A stretch of 64,000 nucleotides of DNA from Sacculina carcini (Eukaryota; Arthropoda; Thecostraca; Sacculinidae), in the NCBI GenBank assembly GCA_916048095.2, contig OU696588.1, positions 4,169,501 through 4,233,500 of the forward strand, read 5' to 3'. The translations under genes were made by a program, and so were the position numbers. Below are positions 23,603 to 37,100 of the stretch, one piece after another; position 1 is the stretch's first letter; each line of letters opens with the position of its first letter. The notes under the pieces were generated by a model, which had not been told where the DNA came from, searched no databases, and worked only from the letters and a program-made list of their open reading frames with translations.

Positions 23603-26600
23603 CTAGGTTCCCGGCGGTAGAACAGGCGGGGCGGGGTGCATGACGGACGGGTGGGGGGGTCTGAACCCCCCTAGCGCCCACGAGCCCAGACGAGCCGGAT
23701 CTTGCGACGGATAATGAACGGTCGGCGGTGCTACTCCGGGCGGGGGAGGTGGTAATGTGGGTGGTAATCCGAGTGGTAACAGCCCTGGTGGCGGCGGCGG
23801 TGCCGGAGGCATGAATGGGCCCCGCGGGTGCATCGACATCATGACAGCAGGGGGTATCATGGTGGGTGCGGGCACACGTGCACTCACCTCACCCCCACCA
23901 GCACCCCCCATTGAGGGGGGCGGCGGCAGAGGACCAGGCAGCCCTGACACACACACACATGCCAAATCAGTGTTGAACATAGTGAAAATAGAGCGAAACA
24001 TAGTGAAACATGGTGTAATCAAACAGGCCTGTCACTGGTATGCCTGACCTAATTGCTCGAAACACACACACAAACACATAGCCTTCTCCACTGATGTGTT
24101 CAAATACGTGATTATATACAGTAGCCTCAACAAGAAAGCTGGTCGGCAAACACTAGAACTTTACGAAACACAAACCGACCTCTCATGATGCTCAAACATC
24201 TCACTTCATCTGATAATTTCCCGTATAATGGTAGAAGTGCATGAATTGAGTTTGCACTCAGTCATGTGCAACATGTACAGTTAGCACGTGATGTTGAAAA
24301 CGAGGCGCTTCCAATTTACGCTTTCCTATTTATTTAAAGTATCGCTACCAAACCCAATCCAGCCAAGCCTAACCCAGCTTTACCTAGCCAATGTTACAAC
24401 ACTCATGTCTCACATTGAATTTCAAACACAGAAAAGGTACAATTAGTATTCACATCAAGAGCATGGGTTTGTTTTTCCTTAAATTATTGCCGAAATATTT
24501 GTTCACTGAGCCCCGCTCGTCGTGCGGATAGACAATTAATACCTGGAACAGCAGGTAGCAGAGGAGATCCACCACCACTACCAGACTCGAACCGCAGCTC
24601 GCCCTGCTTGCCCTGACTGCGACCCCACTTGATGTTCAGCCTGTAGCCGCCTATGATCAGCTTGTTGTAGGTTCCCTCGACTGCAGCCTCAGCACCGCTC
24701 CTGTGTGACACCAGCACAATGTGCGCTTCCATGAGACACATGCTCTGTCTCTGTGTGTGTGTGTGTGTGTGTATACAGAAGCCAAAAATGTGCATGCCAA
24801 ACACAAAAACAAAATTTTGTATAGCCGGCATCAAAGTGACATTTTTTCTCTCGACAATTAACTATTTTTTCACTTTATTGAAATTAATTGATAATTTCTG
24901 ACCACTCATAGATGGAAACGCAGAGAGGAAATGTTTGATAGCTTGCACAACACAGAGAGCGATTCCCACGAAACACAACCACAGAAATCTAATAATGCTC
25001 AAACAATACTTCACATGAATATCGCTGTCAGTCATGCAAAAACATGTCTAGTTAGCCCGTGATGTTGAAAGCGAGGCTCCTCCAATTTATCACCAACTAG
25101 CATTAAAACCCGCCCGTTGTGCGGAAGAATTCATAAAAATATTGCAAATTAAAAATAAATAAGGCAAACTCATAAAAACCTTAATCAATTAAAAAGTCTA
25201 AATTTCATTATTTTTAATTTACATTTTGACAAAATATTTTCACTCAGCCCGCCTCATATTTAAACCCGGCCGACGTGCGGAATAATTCAGAACTCGAACA
25301 CCATCCGTTCTGGTTGTTGAAGTCAAATCCATTAGTTTTGTATATGAATTCATTCTACACGGTGAAATTGAACGTTTTATTGCTGCCCGCGGGACATTTT
25401 TATTTCATAAAAATGAGCCATCGCTTCGTTTGCGTTTGAAGCCCCTGATCATTGAACCAGCGAACCATGAACCAGCGCAATTATGTCACCTCATATTCAA
25501 GCATACATACACAGACAGACAGATAATTTCTTCTTTATGTATATATATAGCATTAAAACCCGCCCGTTGTGCGGAGAAATTCAAGAAATAAAATTCATAT
25601 TATATTAATAAAAAAATCAAATACAAATATTATATTAAATCCACATAAATCCTAATCAAATGAAAATTCTAAATTATATTTTTTATGTTTATTTTGACAA
25701 AATATGATCCCTCAACCCGCCTCATATTGAAATCCGCCCGTAGTACGGAATAATTCAGAGCTCAAATACGATCCGTTCTGGACCTTGAAGTTAAATCATT
25801 TAGTTAAGTATATAAACTCGTTTTACACGGTGAAATTGAACGTTTTATTGTCTTTAGTTAATGCCCGCGGGACATTTTTATTTCATAAACATGATCCATC
25901 GCTTAGTTTACGTTTGAAGCCCCTGATTTATACCAGTGAGCCCGCACAATTATGTCACCTCATATTTAAGCATACTTACACACACACACAAACAGAGAAT
26001 TCCTTATATATATATATATATATATATACATATGTATATTTGAACCCGCCCGTCGTGCGGAAGAATTCAAAATTCAGATTCGAAATAATGACAATTTACT
26101 TGACTTTTTGTATCATAATGTTTACAAAATATATTTATAAATTAGCATCATCTAGCATGGAAACCCTCCCGTTTTGCAGAACAATTAATAATGTAAAATA
26201 AATATTGAATTCATAAAAGAAAACGAATGCAAATTCATAAAGAAAAAAGTAAACCCATAAAAAGTATTAACCAATAGAAAAGTCTAAATATGAATGTGTT
26301 TATTTTAGACGTGGCAAAATATATTCCCTCGAACAGCCTCATATTTAGACCCGCCCGTCGTGCGGAACGATGAATAAAATATAATGAATTAAAAAGCAAA
26401 AAGCTTATCCAACAGAAAAATGTGAATTTGTAAATTTTTGTTTTAATTATTGACGAAGTGTTTTCCCTCAATACTGCTCAAATTCACACCCGTCCTTCGT
26501 GTGAAGTAATTTAGAAGTGTAACACTATCAAAACAATGAAACTTTCTGTCATCTCTAAAATTCCGGATTAATGCTTCCGCTAAAACAGCATATGCATATA

Positions 26601-29600
26601 GTTGGCATTGCATGATATTACAACCCATATCCTTATGCAACTTAAGCTTATGCAACTTGAAATTAAACCAATTAAATTATACAGTAAAATTCAGTAGTTA
26701 ACTTTGTTCCCAGTAGTATTTTACCAGCCCGTCGGGCGGAACAATTCATGTGTAAATATTGAGGACAATAAAGCCTTTCTTTTCATGTATAGTGTAGCAT
26801 TAATTAAACTGTACCCAATAAAACCACACCATCCATGCTTGGAGCTAATATGATGCATTCTTAATTGTGATTGGGCTTCAGTGAAATTTAATCAGTGTAT
26901 ATTCCTGTGTAATCGCAAGTGCGCATAATAGCTGTCAAATTGGTAATATGTCCTTTTGACTTTACACCGCCGTAACTTCCTTCAGATACACTTTGGGAAA
27001 TAAAAAATTATACCGCATTGTAGAACACAAAATTTCCAGCACGATGTTATAATTTATTTCTATGTGTAACAAATAGTTACAGACAAATAATAGAAAATGA
27101 ATTAATTTTAGTCAACCGGTGTTCAAGTCTAATTTTGGATGTATTTTGCCAATTTTGCACGTTTTTTGTATCATTTGTGGGTATAAATTATAGTAATCTT
27201 ATAAATTATAGTAAATTATAGTAGTATTAAATTATGCGCATAATAGCTGTCAAATTGGCAACATGCCATTTTGACTTTACACCGCCGTAACTTCCTTTGG
27301 AAAATTACAAATTATACCGTATTGTAGAAAACAAGATTTCTAGCGCGATGGTATAATTTATTTTTTTATATAACAAATAGTTACTGAGAAATAGTAGAAA
27401 AATGAATTAATTTTAGTCGCCCGGTGTTCAAGTGTTATTTAGGATGTATTGGAGAATTTTGCCAATTTTACACGTTTTTTGTTTCATTTGTGGATATAAA
27501 TTACAGCTTATCTTGTAGAACACAAGATTATCTACACAGTAGTATATTCCTGTGTAATCGCAAGTGCGCATAATAGCTGTCAAATTGGCAATATGTCCTT
27601 TTGACTTTACACCGCCGTAACTTCCTTCAGATACCCTTTGGAAAATTACAAATTATACCGTATTGTAGAAGAAAAGATTTCTAGAACGATGGTTTAATTT
27701 ATTTTTATGTGTAACAAATAGTTACTGAGAAATAGTAGAAAAATGAATTAATTTTAGTCGCCCGGTGTTCAAGTGTAATTTTGGATGTATTTGAGAATTT
27801 TGCCAATTTTACACGTTTTTTGTATCATTTGTGGGTATAAATTATAGCTTATCTTGTAGAACACAAAATTCTCTACACAGTAGTATATTCCTGTGTAATC
27901 GCAAGTGCGTAAATTGTGATTGGACTTCAGTGAAATTTAATCAGTGTATATTCATGTGTAATCGCAAGTACGCATAATAGCTGTCAAATTGGCAACATGA
28001 CATTTTGACTTTACACCGGCGTAACTTCCTTCAGATACCCTTTGGAAAATTAATAATTATACCGTACTGTAGAAAACAAAATTTCTAGCACGATGGTATA
28101 ATTAATTTTAATGTATGACAAATAGTTCCTGAGAAATAGGTAGAAAAATGAATTAATTTAGGCGCCCGGTGATCAATTTTAATTTTGGATGTATTTGACA
28201 ATTTTGCCAATTTTACACATTTTTTGTATCATTTGTGGGTATAAATTATAACTTTTCTTGTAGAACACAAAATTATCTACACAATAGTATAATTTTTATA
28301 GCTGTACCATTGCTGGTTTATGAGGAATAGATAGGGGAATATTTACCAAAACATTCACGGTTTCCAGTGCTAATTTTGCATTTTTGACTTTGTCATTTTG
28401 ACTTCACACCGCCGTAACTTTTTTTTAATACACTTTGGAAAATTAAAAATTGTACCGTGTTGTAGCAAACAAAATTCCCAGCATGATGGTATTATTTATT
28501 TAGTTGTGTGATAATTAGTTTTTGATACATAGAGAAAAAAGTATAGAAAATCGGACGCGTGGAGTATAAATATAATTTTGAATATAGATTGAAATTTTGT
28601 CATGTTTACATCTTTTATGTTCTATTTTTGGATATGAATTATAACCTATCTTGTAGAACAGAAAATTCTCTACACAGTGGTATAATCTGTTTGGCTGTAC
28701 CATTTCTGGTTTATGAGGAGTAGATGGCAGAGCATTGACCACAATTTTCGCATTTTTCAGGGTTCATTTTGTCTTTTCACCGCTATAACTTTTTTTGATT
28801 TCATTTTTGAAATTTAAAATTTAATCTAAAGTGTAGACAAGAAAATTTCCAACGTGATGGTATAAATTGTTAGCGGGTAGGCTGAGTGGTGGCCGAATAA
28901 TAGCTGATAGAAAATGGACCAAGGAGGGTCGAACACACACACACAGACACACACACACACACAGAGGATCTCTTTTATATATATAGATATAGCATTAAAA
29001 CCCGCCCGTAGTGCGGAACAATTCATAAAAATATTGCAAATTAAAAATAAATAAGGCAAACTCATGAAAACCTTAATCAATTAAAAAGTCTAAATTTCAT
29101 TATTTTTAATTTTATTTTGACAAAATATTTTCACTCAGCCCGCCTCATATTTAAACCCGGCCGACGTGCGGAATAATTCAGAACTCGAACACCATCCGTT
29201 CTGGTTCTTGAAGTCAAATCCATTAGTTTTGTATATGAATTCATTCTACACGGTGAAATTGAACGTTTTATTGCTGCCCGCGGGACATTTTTATTTCATA
29301 AAAATGAGCCATCGCTTCGTTTGCGTTTGAAGCCCCTGATCATTGAACCAGCGAACCATGAACCAGCGCAATTATGTCACCTCATATTCAAGCATACATA
29401 CACAGACAGACAGATAATTTCTTCTTTATGTATATATATAGCATTAAAACCCGCCCGTTGTGCGGAGCAATTCATAACATGAAATTCATATTCAATTCGT
29501 AAAAAAAATGAAAAAATAAAAATGAAATAGGGTACACTCATAAAAATATTAATCAATTGAAAATTATAAGTTTAATTATTTTTATTTCGACAAAATATTT

Positions 29601-31065
29601 CCCCTCAGTCCGCCTGAGTCATTTTTAAACCCGCCCGTCGTGCTGAATAATTCAGAACTCGAACACGATCCGTTCTGGATCTTGAAGTCAAATCCATTGG
29701 TTTTGTGTATGGATTAATTCTACAGGGTAAATTGAACGTTATATTGTCTATAGTTGCTGCCCGCGGAACATTTTTATTTGTAAAAAAATACCTTTTTTAA
29801 ATGAACCATTTGAAAAAATGAACTAAAAAATGGAAACACCTTTTTTAAACCCGCCCGTCGTGCGGAACAATTCATACAATAAAATTCATATTTGAAGTCA
29901 AATCCATTGGTTTTGTGTATGGATTAATTCTACAGGGAAAATTGAACGTTCTATTGTCTACAGTTGCTGCCCGCGGAACATTTTTTTTTTCAAATGAACC
30001 ATTTGAAAAAATGATCTAAAAACACTTTTTTAAACCCACCCGTCGTGCGGAACAATTCATACAATAAAATTCATATCAAATCCAGAAAATATAATGAATA
30101 CAAATTGAAAACCAAAAATGTAACCTATAAATATCTTAACCAATAGAAAAGTCTAAATGTGACCTGTCTAGCATTAAAACCCGCCCGTTGTGCGGAAGAA
30201 TTCATAAAAATATTGCAAATTAAAAATAAATAAGGCAAACTCATAAAAACCTTAATCAATTAAAAAGTCTAAATTTCATTATTTTTAATTTACATTTTGA
30301 CAAAATATTTTCACTCAGCCCGCCTCATATTTAAACCCGGCCGACGTGCGGAATAATTCAGAACTCGAACACCATCCATTCTGGTTCTTGAAGTCAAATC
30401 CATTAGTTTTGTATATGAATTCATTCTACACGGTGAAATTGAACGTTTTATTGCTGCCCGCGGGACATTTTTATTTCATAAAAATGAGCCATCGCTTCGT
30501 TTGCGTTTGAAGCCCCTGATCATTGAACCAGCGAACCATGAACCAGCGCAATTATGTCACCTCATATTCAAGCATACATACACAGACAGACAGATAATTT
30601 CTTCTTTATATATAGATATAGCATTAAAACCGCATTAAAACCCGCCCGTTGTGCGGAGCAATTCATAAAAATATTGCAAATTAAAAATAAATATGGCAAA
30701 CTCATAAAGTCCTTAATCAATAAAAAGTCTAAATTTCATTATTTTTAATTTTATTTTGACAAAATATTTTCACTCAGTCCGCCTCAGATTTAAACCCGGC
30801 CGACGTGCGGAATAATTCAGAACTGGAACACCATCCGTTCTGGTTCTTGAAGTCAAATCCATTAGTTTTGTATATGAATTCATTCTACACGATGAAATTG
30901 AACGTTTTATTGCTGCCCGCGGGACATTTTTATTTCATAAAAATGAGCCATCGCTTCGTTTGCGTTTGAAGCCCATGATCATTGAACCAGCGAACCATGA
31001 ACCAGCGCAATTATGTCACCTCATATTCAAGCATTCATACACAGACAGACAGATAATTTCTTCTT

Positions 31066-31154
<89 letters not shown>

Positions 31155-34100
31155 CATTAAAACCCGCCCGTTGTGCGGAGCAATTCATAACATGAAATTC
31201 ATATTCAATTCATAAAAAATATGGAAAAATAAAAATGAAATAGGGTACACTCATAAAAATATTAATCAATTGAAAATTATAAGTTTAATTATTTTTATTT
31301 CGACACAATATTTCCCCTCAGTCCGCCTGAGTCATTTTTAAACCCGCCCGTCGTGCTGAATAATTCTCGAACACGAACTCGAACACGATCCGTTCTGCAT
31401 CTTGAAGTCAAATCCATTGGTTTTGTGTATGGATTAATTCTACAGGGTAAATTGAACGTTCTATTGTCTATAGTTGCTGCCCGCGGAACATTTTTATTTT
31501 TAAAAAAAAATCTTTTTTTAAATGAACCATTTGAAAAAATGATCTAAAAACACTTTTTTAAACCCACCCGTCGTGCGGAACAATTCATACAATAAAATTC
31601 ATATCAAATCCATAAAATATAATGAATACAAATTGAAAAGCAAAAAATGTAACCTATAAATATCTTAACCAATAGAAAAGTCTAAATGTGAATATTTTTG
31701 TTCTTATTTTGACAAATATTATCCCTCAACCCGCCTGATATATAAATCTGCCCGTCGTGTGGTATAATTCAGAACACAAACACGAAACAAACAATGAAAG
31801 ATGATGAAATCTTTTCATCAGACTGTTTCCAAACTATATTTATTACTTAACATCATTCCCCAATATCATTTGCTTAAGTACTATTTCACTTTTACCGCTA
31901 TAATATTTATTGTTAAAATTTATATATCTTCCGCTATCATTAAAACCCAATATAACCTGAGTCAAACCTACCCAACCCAACCCAACCATTCAATCTTGAC
32001 CGCTCTCAGCCTAGTCTGAGGTGATTTAACTTATTAGTTTGTGATCACAAAATATACTGATGCGATCATAATTTGTAATCAGAAGACTGAGATTATCTAC
32101 CCCAGGGGTCCCAAACACGCGGCCCACCAATACTTTTTTCTCAACCCGCCAATATAGTATCGGGACCAAACTGTAAGGTAGCTAAATTCACATTTGTTGC
32201 ATAATGCGATATAATTTTACACCATTATCATATTATCTCATAATTCCCGGTTAATGCTTCCACTAATGCATCATATTCATACAGTTGTTATTTTTTGGAT
32301 TACATCGATAATGCAGCCCTTGATATTACAGCCGATATTATATTATGCAATCTATATTCTGCTACGTATTATTCCTAATACATATATCATCAGATCGCAA
32401 AATATATTTAAAGGTTCACATCATTCTCCAAAATCATTTGCTTAAGAGCTATTCTACTTTTATCGCTAGAATATTTACTGCTAGAAAAATATCATATACC
32501 TCGCTATCATTTAAACCCACTCTTTATAGATACATTTAATTCGCCCGTCGTGCGGAACAGTTCATAAAATATAATTAATATTCAATTCATAAAAAAATTA
32601 GTGCAAATTGAAAAAGAAAAACAAACCCACAGGAAAGTTATAGCTAATCTAAAAGTCTAAATGTGAAATTTATGTTTCAATTTAGAAAACATGTTTTTCC
32701 ACAACACTATCAAAACAATGCAACCTTCTGTCATCTCTATAATTCCAGGTTAATGCTTCCGCTAAAACAGCATAAGTTGGCATTACATGATATTGCAACC
32801 CATATCCTTATGCAACTTATGCTTATGCAACTTGAAATTAAACCAATTAAATTACACAGTTAAATTCAGTAGTTTACTTTGTTCCCAATAGCATTTTACC
32901 CGCCCGTCGTGCGGAACGTTATTGAGGACAATAAAGCCTTTATATTCAGTAGAGTGTAGCATTAATTAAACTGTACGCAATAAAACCACACCATCCATGC
33001 TTGGAGATAATATGATGCATTCTTAATTGTGATTGGGCTTCAGTGAAATTTAATCGGTGTATATTCCTGTGTAATCGCAAGTGCGCATAATAGCTGTCAA
33101 ATTGGCAATATGTCCTTTTGACTTTACACCGCCGTAACTTCCTTCAGATACCCTTTGGAAAATTACAAATTATACCGTATTGTAGAAGAAAAGATTTCTA
33201 GAACGATGGTATGATATATTTTTATGTGTAACAAATAGTTACTGAGAAATAGTAGAAAAATGAATTAATTTTAGTCGCCCGGTGTTCAAGTGTAATTTTG
33301 GATGTATTTGAGAATTTTGCCAATTTTACACGTTTTTTGTATCATTTGTGGGTATAAATTATAGCTTATCTTGTAGAACACAAAATTCTCTACACAGTAG
33401 TATATTCCTGTGTAATCGCAAGTGCGTAAATTGTGATTGGACTTCAGTGAAATTTAATCAGTGTATATTCATGTGTAATCGCAAGTACGCATAATAGCTG
33501 TCAAATTGGCAACATGACATTTTGACTTTACACCGGCGTAACTTCCTTCAGATACACTTTGGAAAATTAATAATTATACCGTACTGTAGGAAACAAAATT
33601 TCTAGCACGATGGTATAATTAATTTTAATGTATGACAAATAGTTCCTGAGAAATGGGTATAAAAATGAATAAATTGTAGTCACCCGGTGTTCAAGTGTAA
33701 TTTTGGATGTATTTGAGAATTTTGCCAATTTTACACGTTTTTTGTATCATTTGTGGGTATAAATTACACCTTTTCTTGTAGAACACAAAATTGTCTACAC
33801 AGTAGTATATTCCTGTGTAATCGCAAGTGCGCATAATAGCTGTCAAATTGGCAATATGTCCTTTTGACTTTACACCGCCGTCACTTCCTTCAGATACACT
33901 TTGGAAAATTAAGAATTATACCGCATTTAAAAAAATACAATTTCCAGCACGATGATATAATTTATTTTAATGTGTGACAAATAGTTCCTGAGAAATAGGT
34001 AGAAAAATGAATTAATTTAGGCGCCCGGTGATCAAGTGTAATTTTGGATGTATTTGACAATTTTGCCAATTTTACACATTTTTTGTATCATTTGTGGGTA

Positions 34101-37100
34101 TAAATTATAACTTTTCTTGTAGAACACAAAATTATCTACACAATAGTATAATTTTTATAGCTGTACCATTGCTGGTTTATGAGGAATAGATAGGGGAATA
34201 TTTACCAAAACATTCACGGTTTCCAGTGCTAATTTTGCATTTTTGACTTTGTCATTTTGACTTCACACCGCCGTAACTTTTTTTTAATACACTTTGGAAA
34301 ATTAAAAATTGTACCGTGTTGTAGCAAACAAAATTCCCAGCATGATGGTATTATTTATTTAGTTGTGTGATAATTAGTTTTTGATACATAGAGAAAAAAG
34401 TATAGAAAATCGGACGCGTGGAGTATAAATATAATTTTGAATATAGATTGAAATTTTGTCATGTTTACATCTTTTATGTTCTATTTTTGGATATGAATTA
34501 TAACCTATCTTGTAGAACAGAAAATTCTCTACACAGTGGTATAATCTGTTTGGCTGTACCATTTCTGGTTTATGAGGAGTAGATGGCAGAGCATTGACCA
34601 CAATTTTCGCATTTTTCAGGGTTCATTTTGTCTTTTCACCGCTATAACTTTTTTTGATTTCATTTTTGAAATTTAAAATTTAATCTAAAGTGTAGACAAG
34701 AAAATTTCCAACGTGATGGTATAAATTGTTAGCGGGTAGGCTGAGTGGTGGCCGAATAATAGCTGATAGAAAATGGACCAAGGAGGGTCGAACACACACA
34801 CACACAGACACACACACACACACACACACACAGAGGATCTCTTTTATATATATAGACTAGCATTTAAACCCGCCCGTTGTGCGGAGCAATTCATAAAGTA
34901 AAATTCATATTTTATTAGTAAACATATTGCAAATTAAAAAAGATTATAGTAAATCCATATAAATCCTAATCGATTGAAAAGTCTAAATTTAATTATTTTT
35001 ATTTTGACAAAATATTATCCCTCAACCCGCCTCATATTTAAACCCACCCGTCGTACGGAATAATTCAGAACTCGAACACGATCCGTTCTGGACCTTGAAG
35101 CCAAATCCGTTAGTTTTGTATATGAACTCGTTTTACACGGTAAAATTAAACGTTCTATTATCTATAGTTGCTGCCCCCGGGACATTTATATCTCATAAAC
35201 ATGATCCATCGCTTAGTTTACGTTTGAAGCCCCTGATCTATACCATTGAGCCCGCGCAGTTAGGTCACCTCATATTCAATCCATAAAAGAGAATGAAGAA
35301 AAATTGAAAAGCAAAAAATTAACCTGTAAATATGTTTACCAATAGAAAAGTCTAAATTTTGACATTTTCATTTTAATTTTGACAAGATAGTATTCCTCAA
35401 CCCGTCTCATATTTAAACCTACACTTCGTGCGGAAAAATTCAGAACACGTAACAAACAATGAAAATTCTAGCATATAAACCCTCCTGTCGCGCGGAACAA
35501 TTCATACTTTGAAATTTGTGTATAATTCATAAGAGAAAAGGAAAATGAATTAAAAAAGTAAGCCCATAAAAAGTCTAAATTTCTATATTTATATATTTAT
35601 TTTGGCAAAATAGTTGTGCTAAACCGCCTCATATTTAAACCTGCCCGTCGTGCTGGATACAAAATGAAAAATGACTAAACGTTTTCATCATAATATTTCC
35701 AAATATATATTTATAAATTAACATCGTCTACCATTGAAACCCTCCCGTTTCGTGGAACAATGAATTAAGTAAAACAAATATTGGATTCATAAAATAAAAC
35801 GAATACAAATTAAAAAGAAAAAAGTAAATCAATAAAAAGTCTAAATAGAAATGTGTTTACTTTAGATGTGGCAAAATATTTTCCCTCGAACAGCCTCGTA
35901 TTTAAGCCCGCCCGTCGTGCGGAACTATTAATATAATGAATCATAAAGCAAAAAGCTTATCCAATAGAAAAATAAAAATTGGTAAATTCTTGTTTTAATT
36001 ATTGACAAAGTTTTTTCCCTCAACACTGCTCAAATTCACACCCGTCCTTCGTGTGTAGTAATTCAGAAGTGTAATACTATCAAAACAATGCAACTGTCTG
36101 TCATCTCTATAATTCTAGATTAATGCTTCCGCTAAAACAGCATATGCATATAGTTGACATTACATGATATTGCAACTCATATGCTTATGCAACTTGAAAT
36201 TAAACCAATTAAATTACACAGTAAAATTCAGTAGTTTACTTTGTTCCCAGTAGCATTTTACCCGCCCGTCGTGCGGAACAATTAATGTGTAAATATTGAG
36301 GACAATAAAGCCTTTATAATCAGTATAGTGTAGCATTAATTAAACTGTACGCAATAAAACCACACCATCCATGCTTGGAGATAATATGATGCATTCTTAA
36401 TTGTGATTGGGCTTCAGTGAAATTTAATCGGTGTATATTCCTGTGTAATCGCAAGTGCGCATAATAGCTGTCAAATTGGCAATATGTCCTTTTGACTCTA
36501 CACCGCCGTAACTTCCTTCAGATACCCTTTGGAAAATTACAAATTATACCGTATTGTAGAAGAAAAGATTTCTAGAACGATGGTATAATTTATTTTTATG
36601 TGTAACAAATAGTTACTGAGAAATAGTAGAAAAATGAATTAATTTTAGTCGCCCGGTGTTCAAGTGTAATTTTGGATGTATTTGAGAATTTTGCCAATTT
36701 TACACGTTTTTTGTATCATTTGTGGGTATAAATTATAGCTTATCTGGTAGAGCACAAAATTCTCTACACAGTAGTATATTCCTGTGTAATCGCAAGTGCG
36801 TAAATTGTGATTGGACTTCAGTGAAATTTAATCAGTGTATATTCATGTGTAATCGCAAGTACGCATAATAGCTGTCAAATTGGCAACATGACATTTTGAC
36901 TTTACACCGGCGTAACTTCCTTCAGATACACTTTGGAAAATTAATAATTATACCGTACTGTAGGAAACAAAATTTCTAGCACGATGGTATAATTAATTTT
37001 AATGTATGACAAATAGTTCCTGAGAAATGGGTATAAAAATGAATAAATTGTAGTCACCCGGTGTTCAAGTGTAATTTTGGATGTATTTGAGAATTTTGCC

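Noticed and set aside
28515..28742. A 75-residue minus-strand frame repeated identically at 34374-34601 and 37748-37975
   Set aside because: Identity is explained by near-identical repeat copies; the older copy at 5999-6307 does not conserve it as a protein and it resembles nothing known.
25102..36290. Regularly spaced GC-rich hairpin motifs considered as a CRISPR-like array
   Set aside because: Spacing is irregular (100-300 bp), the intervals are themselves homologous, and the genome is eukaryotic; transposon structure explains it.
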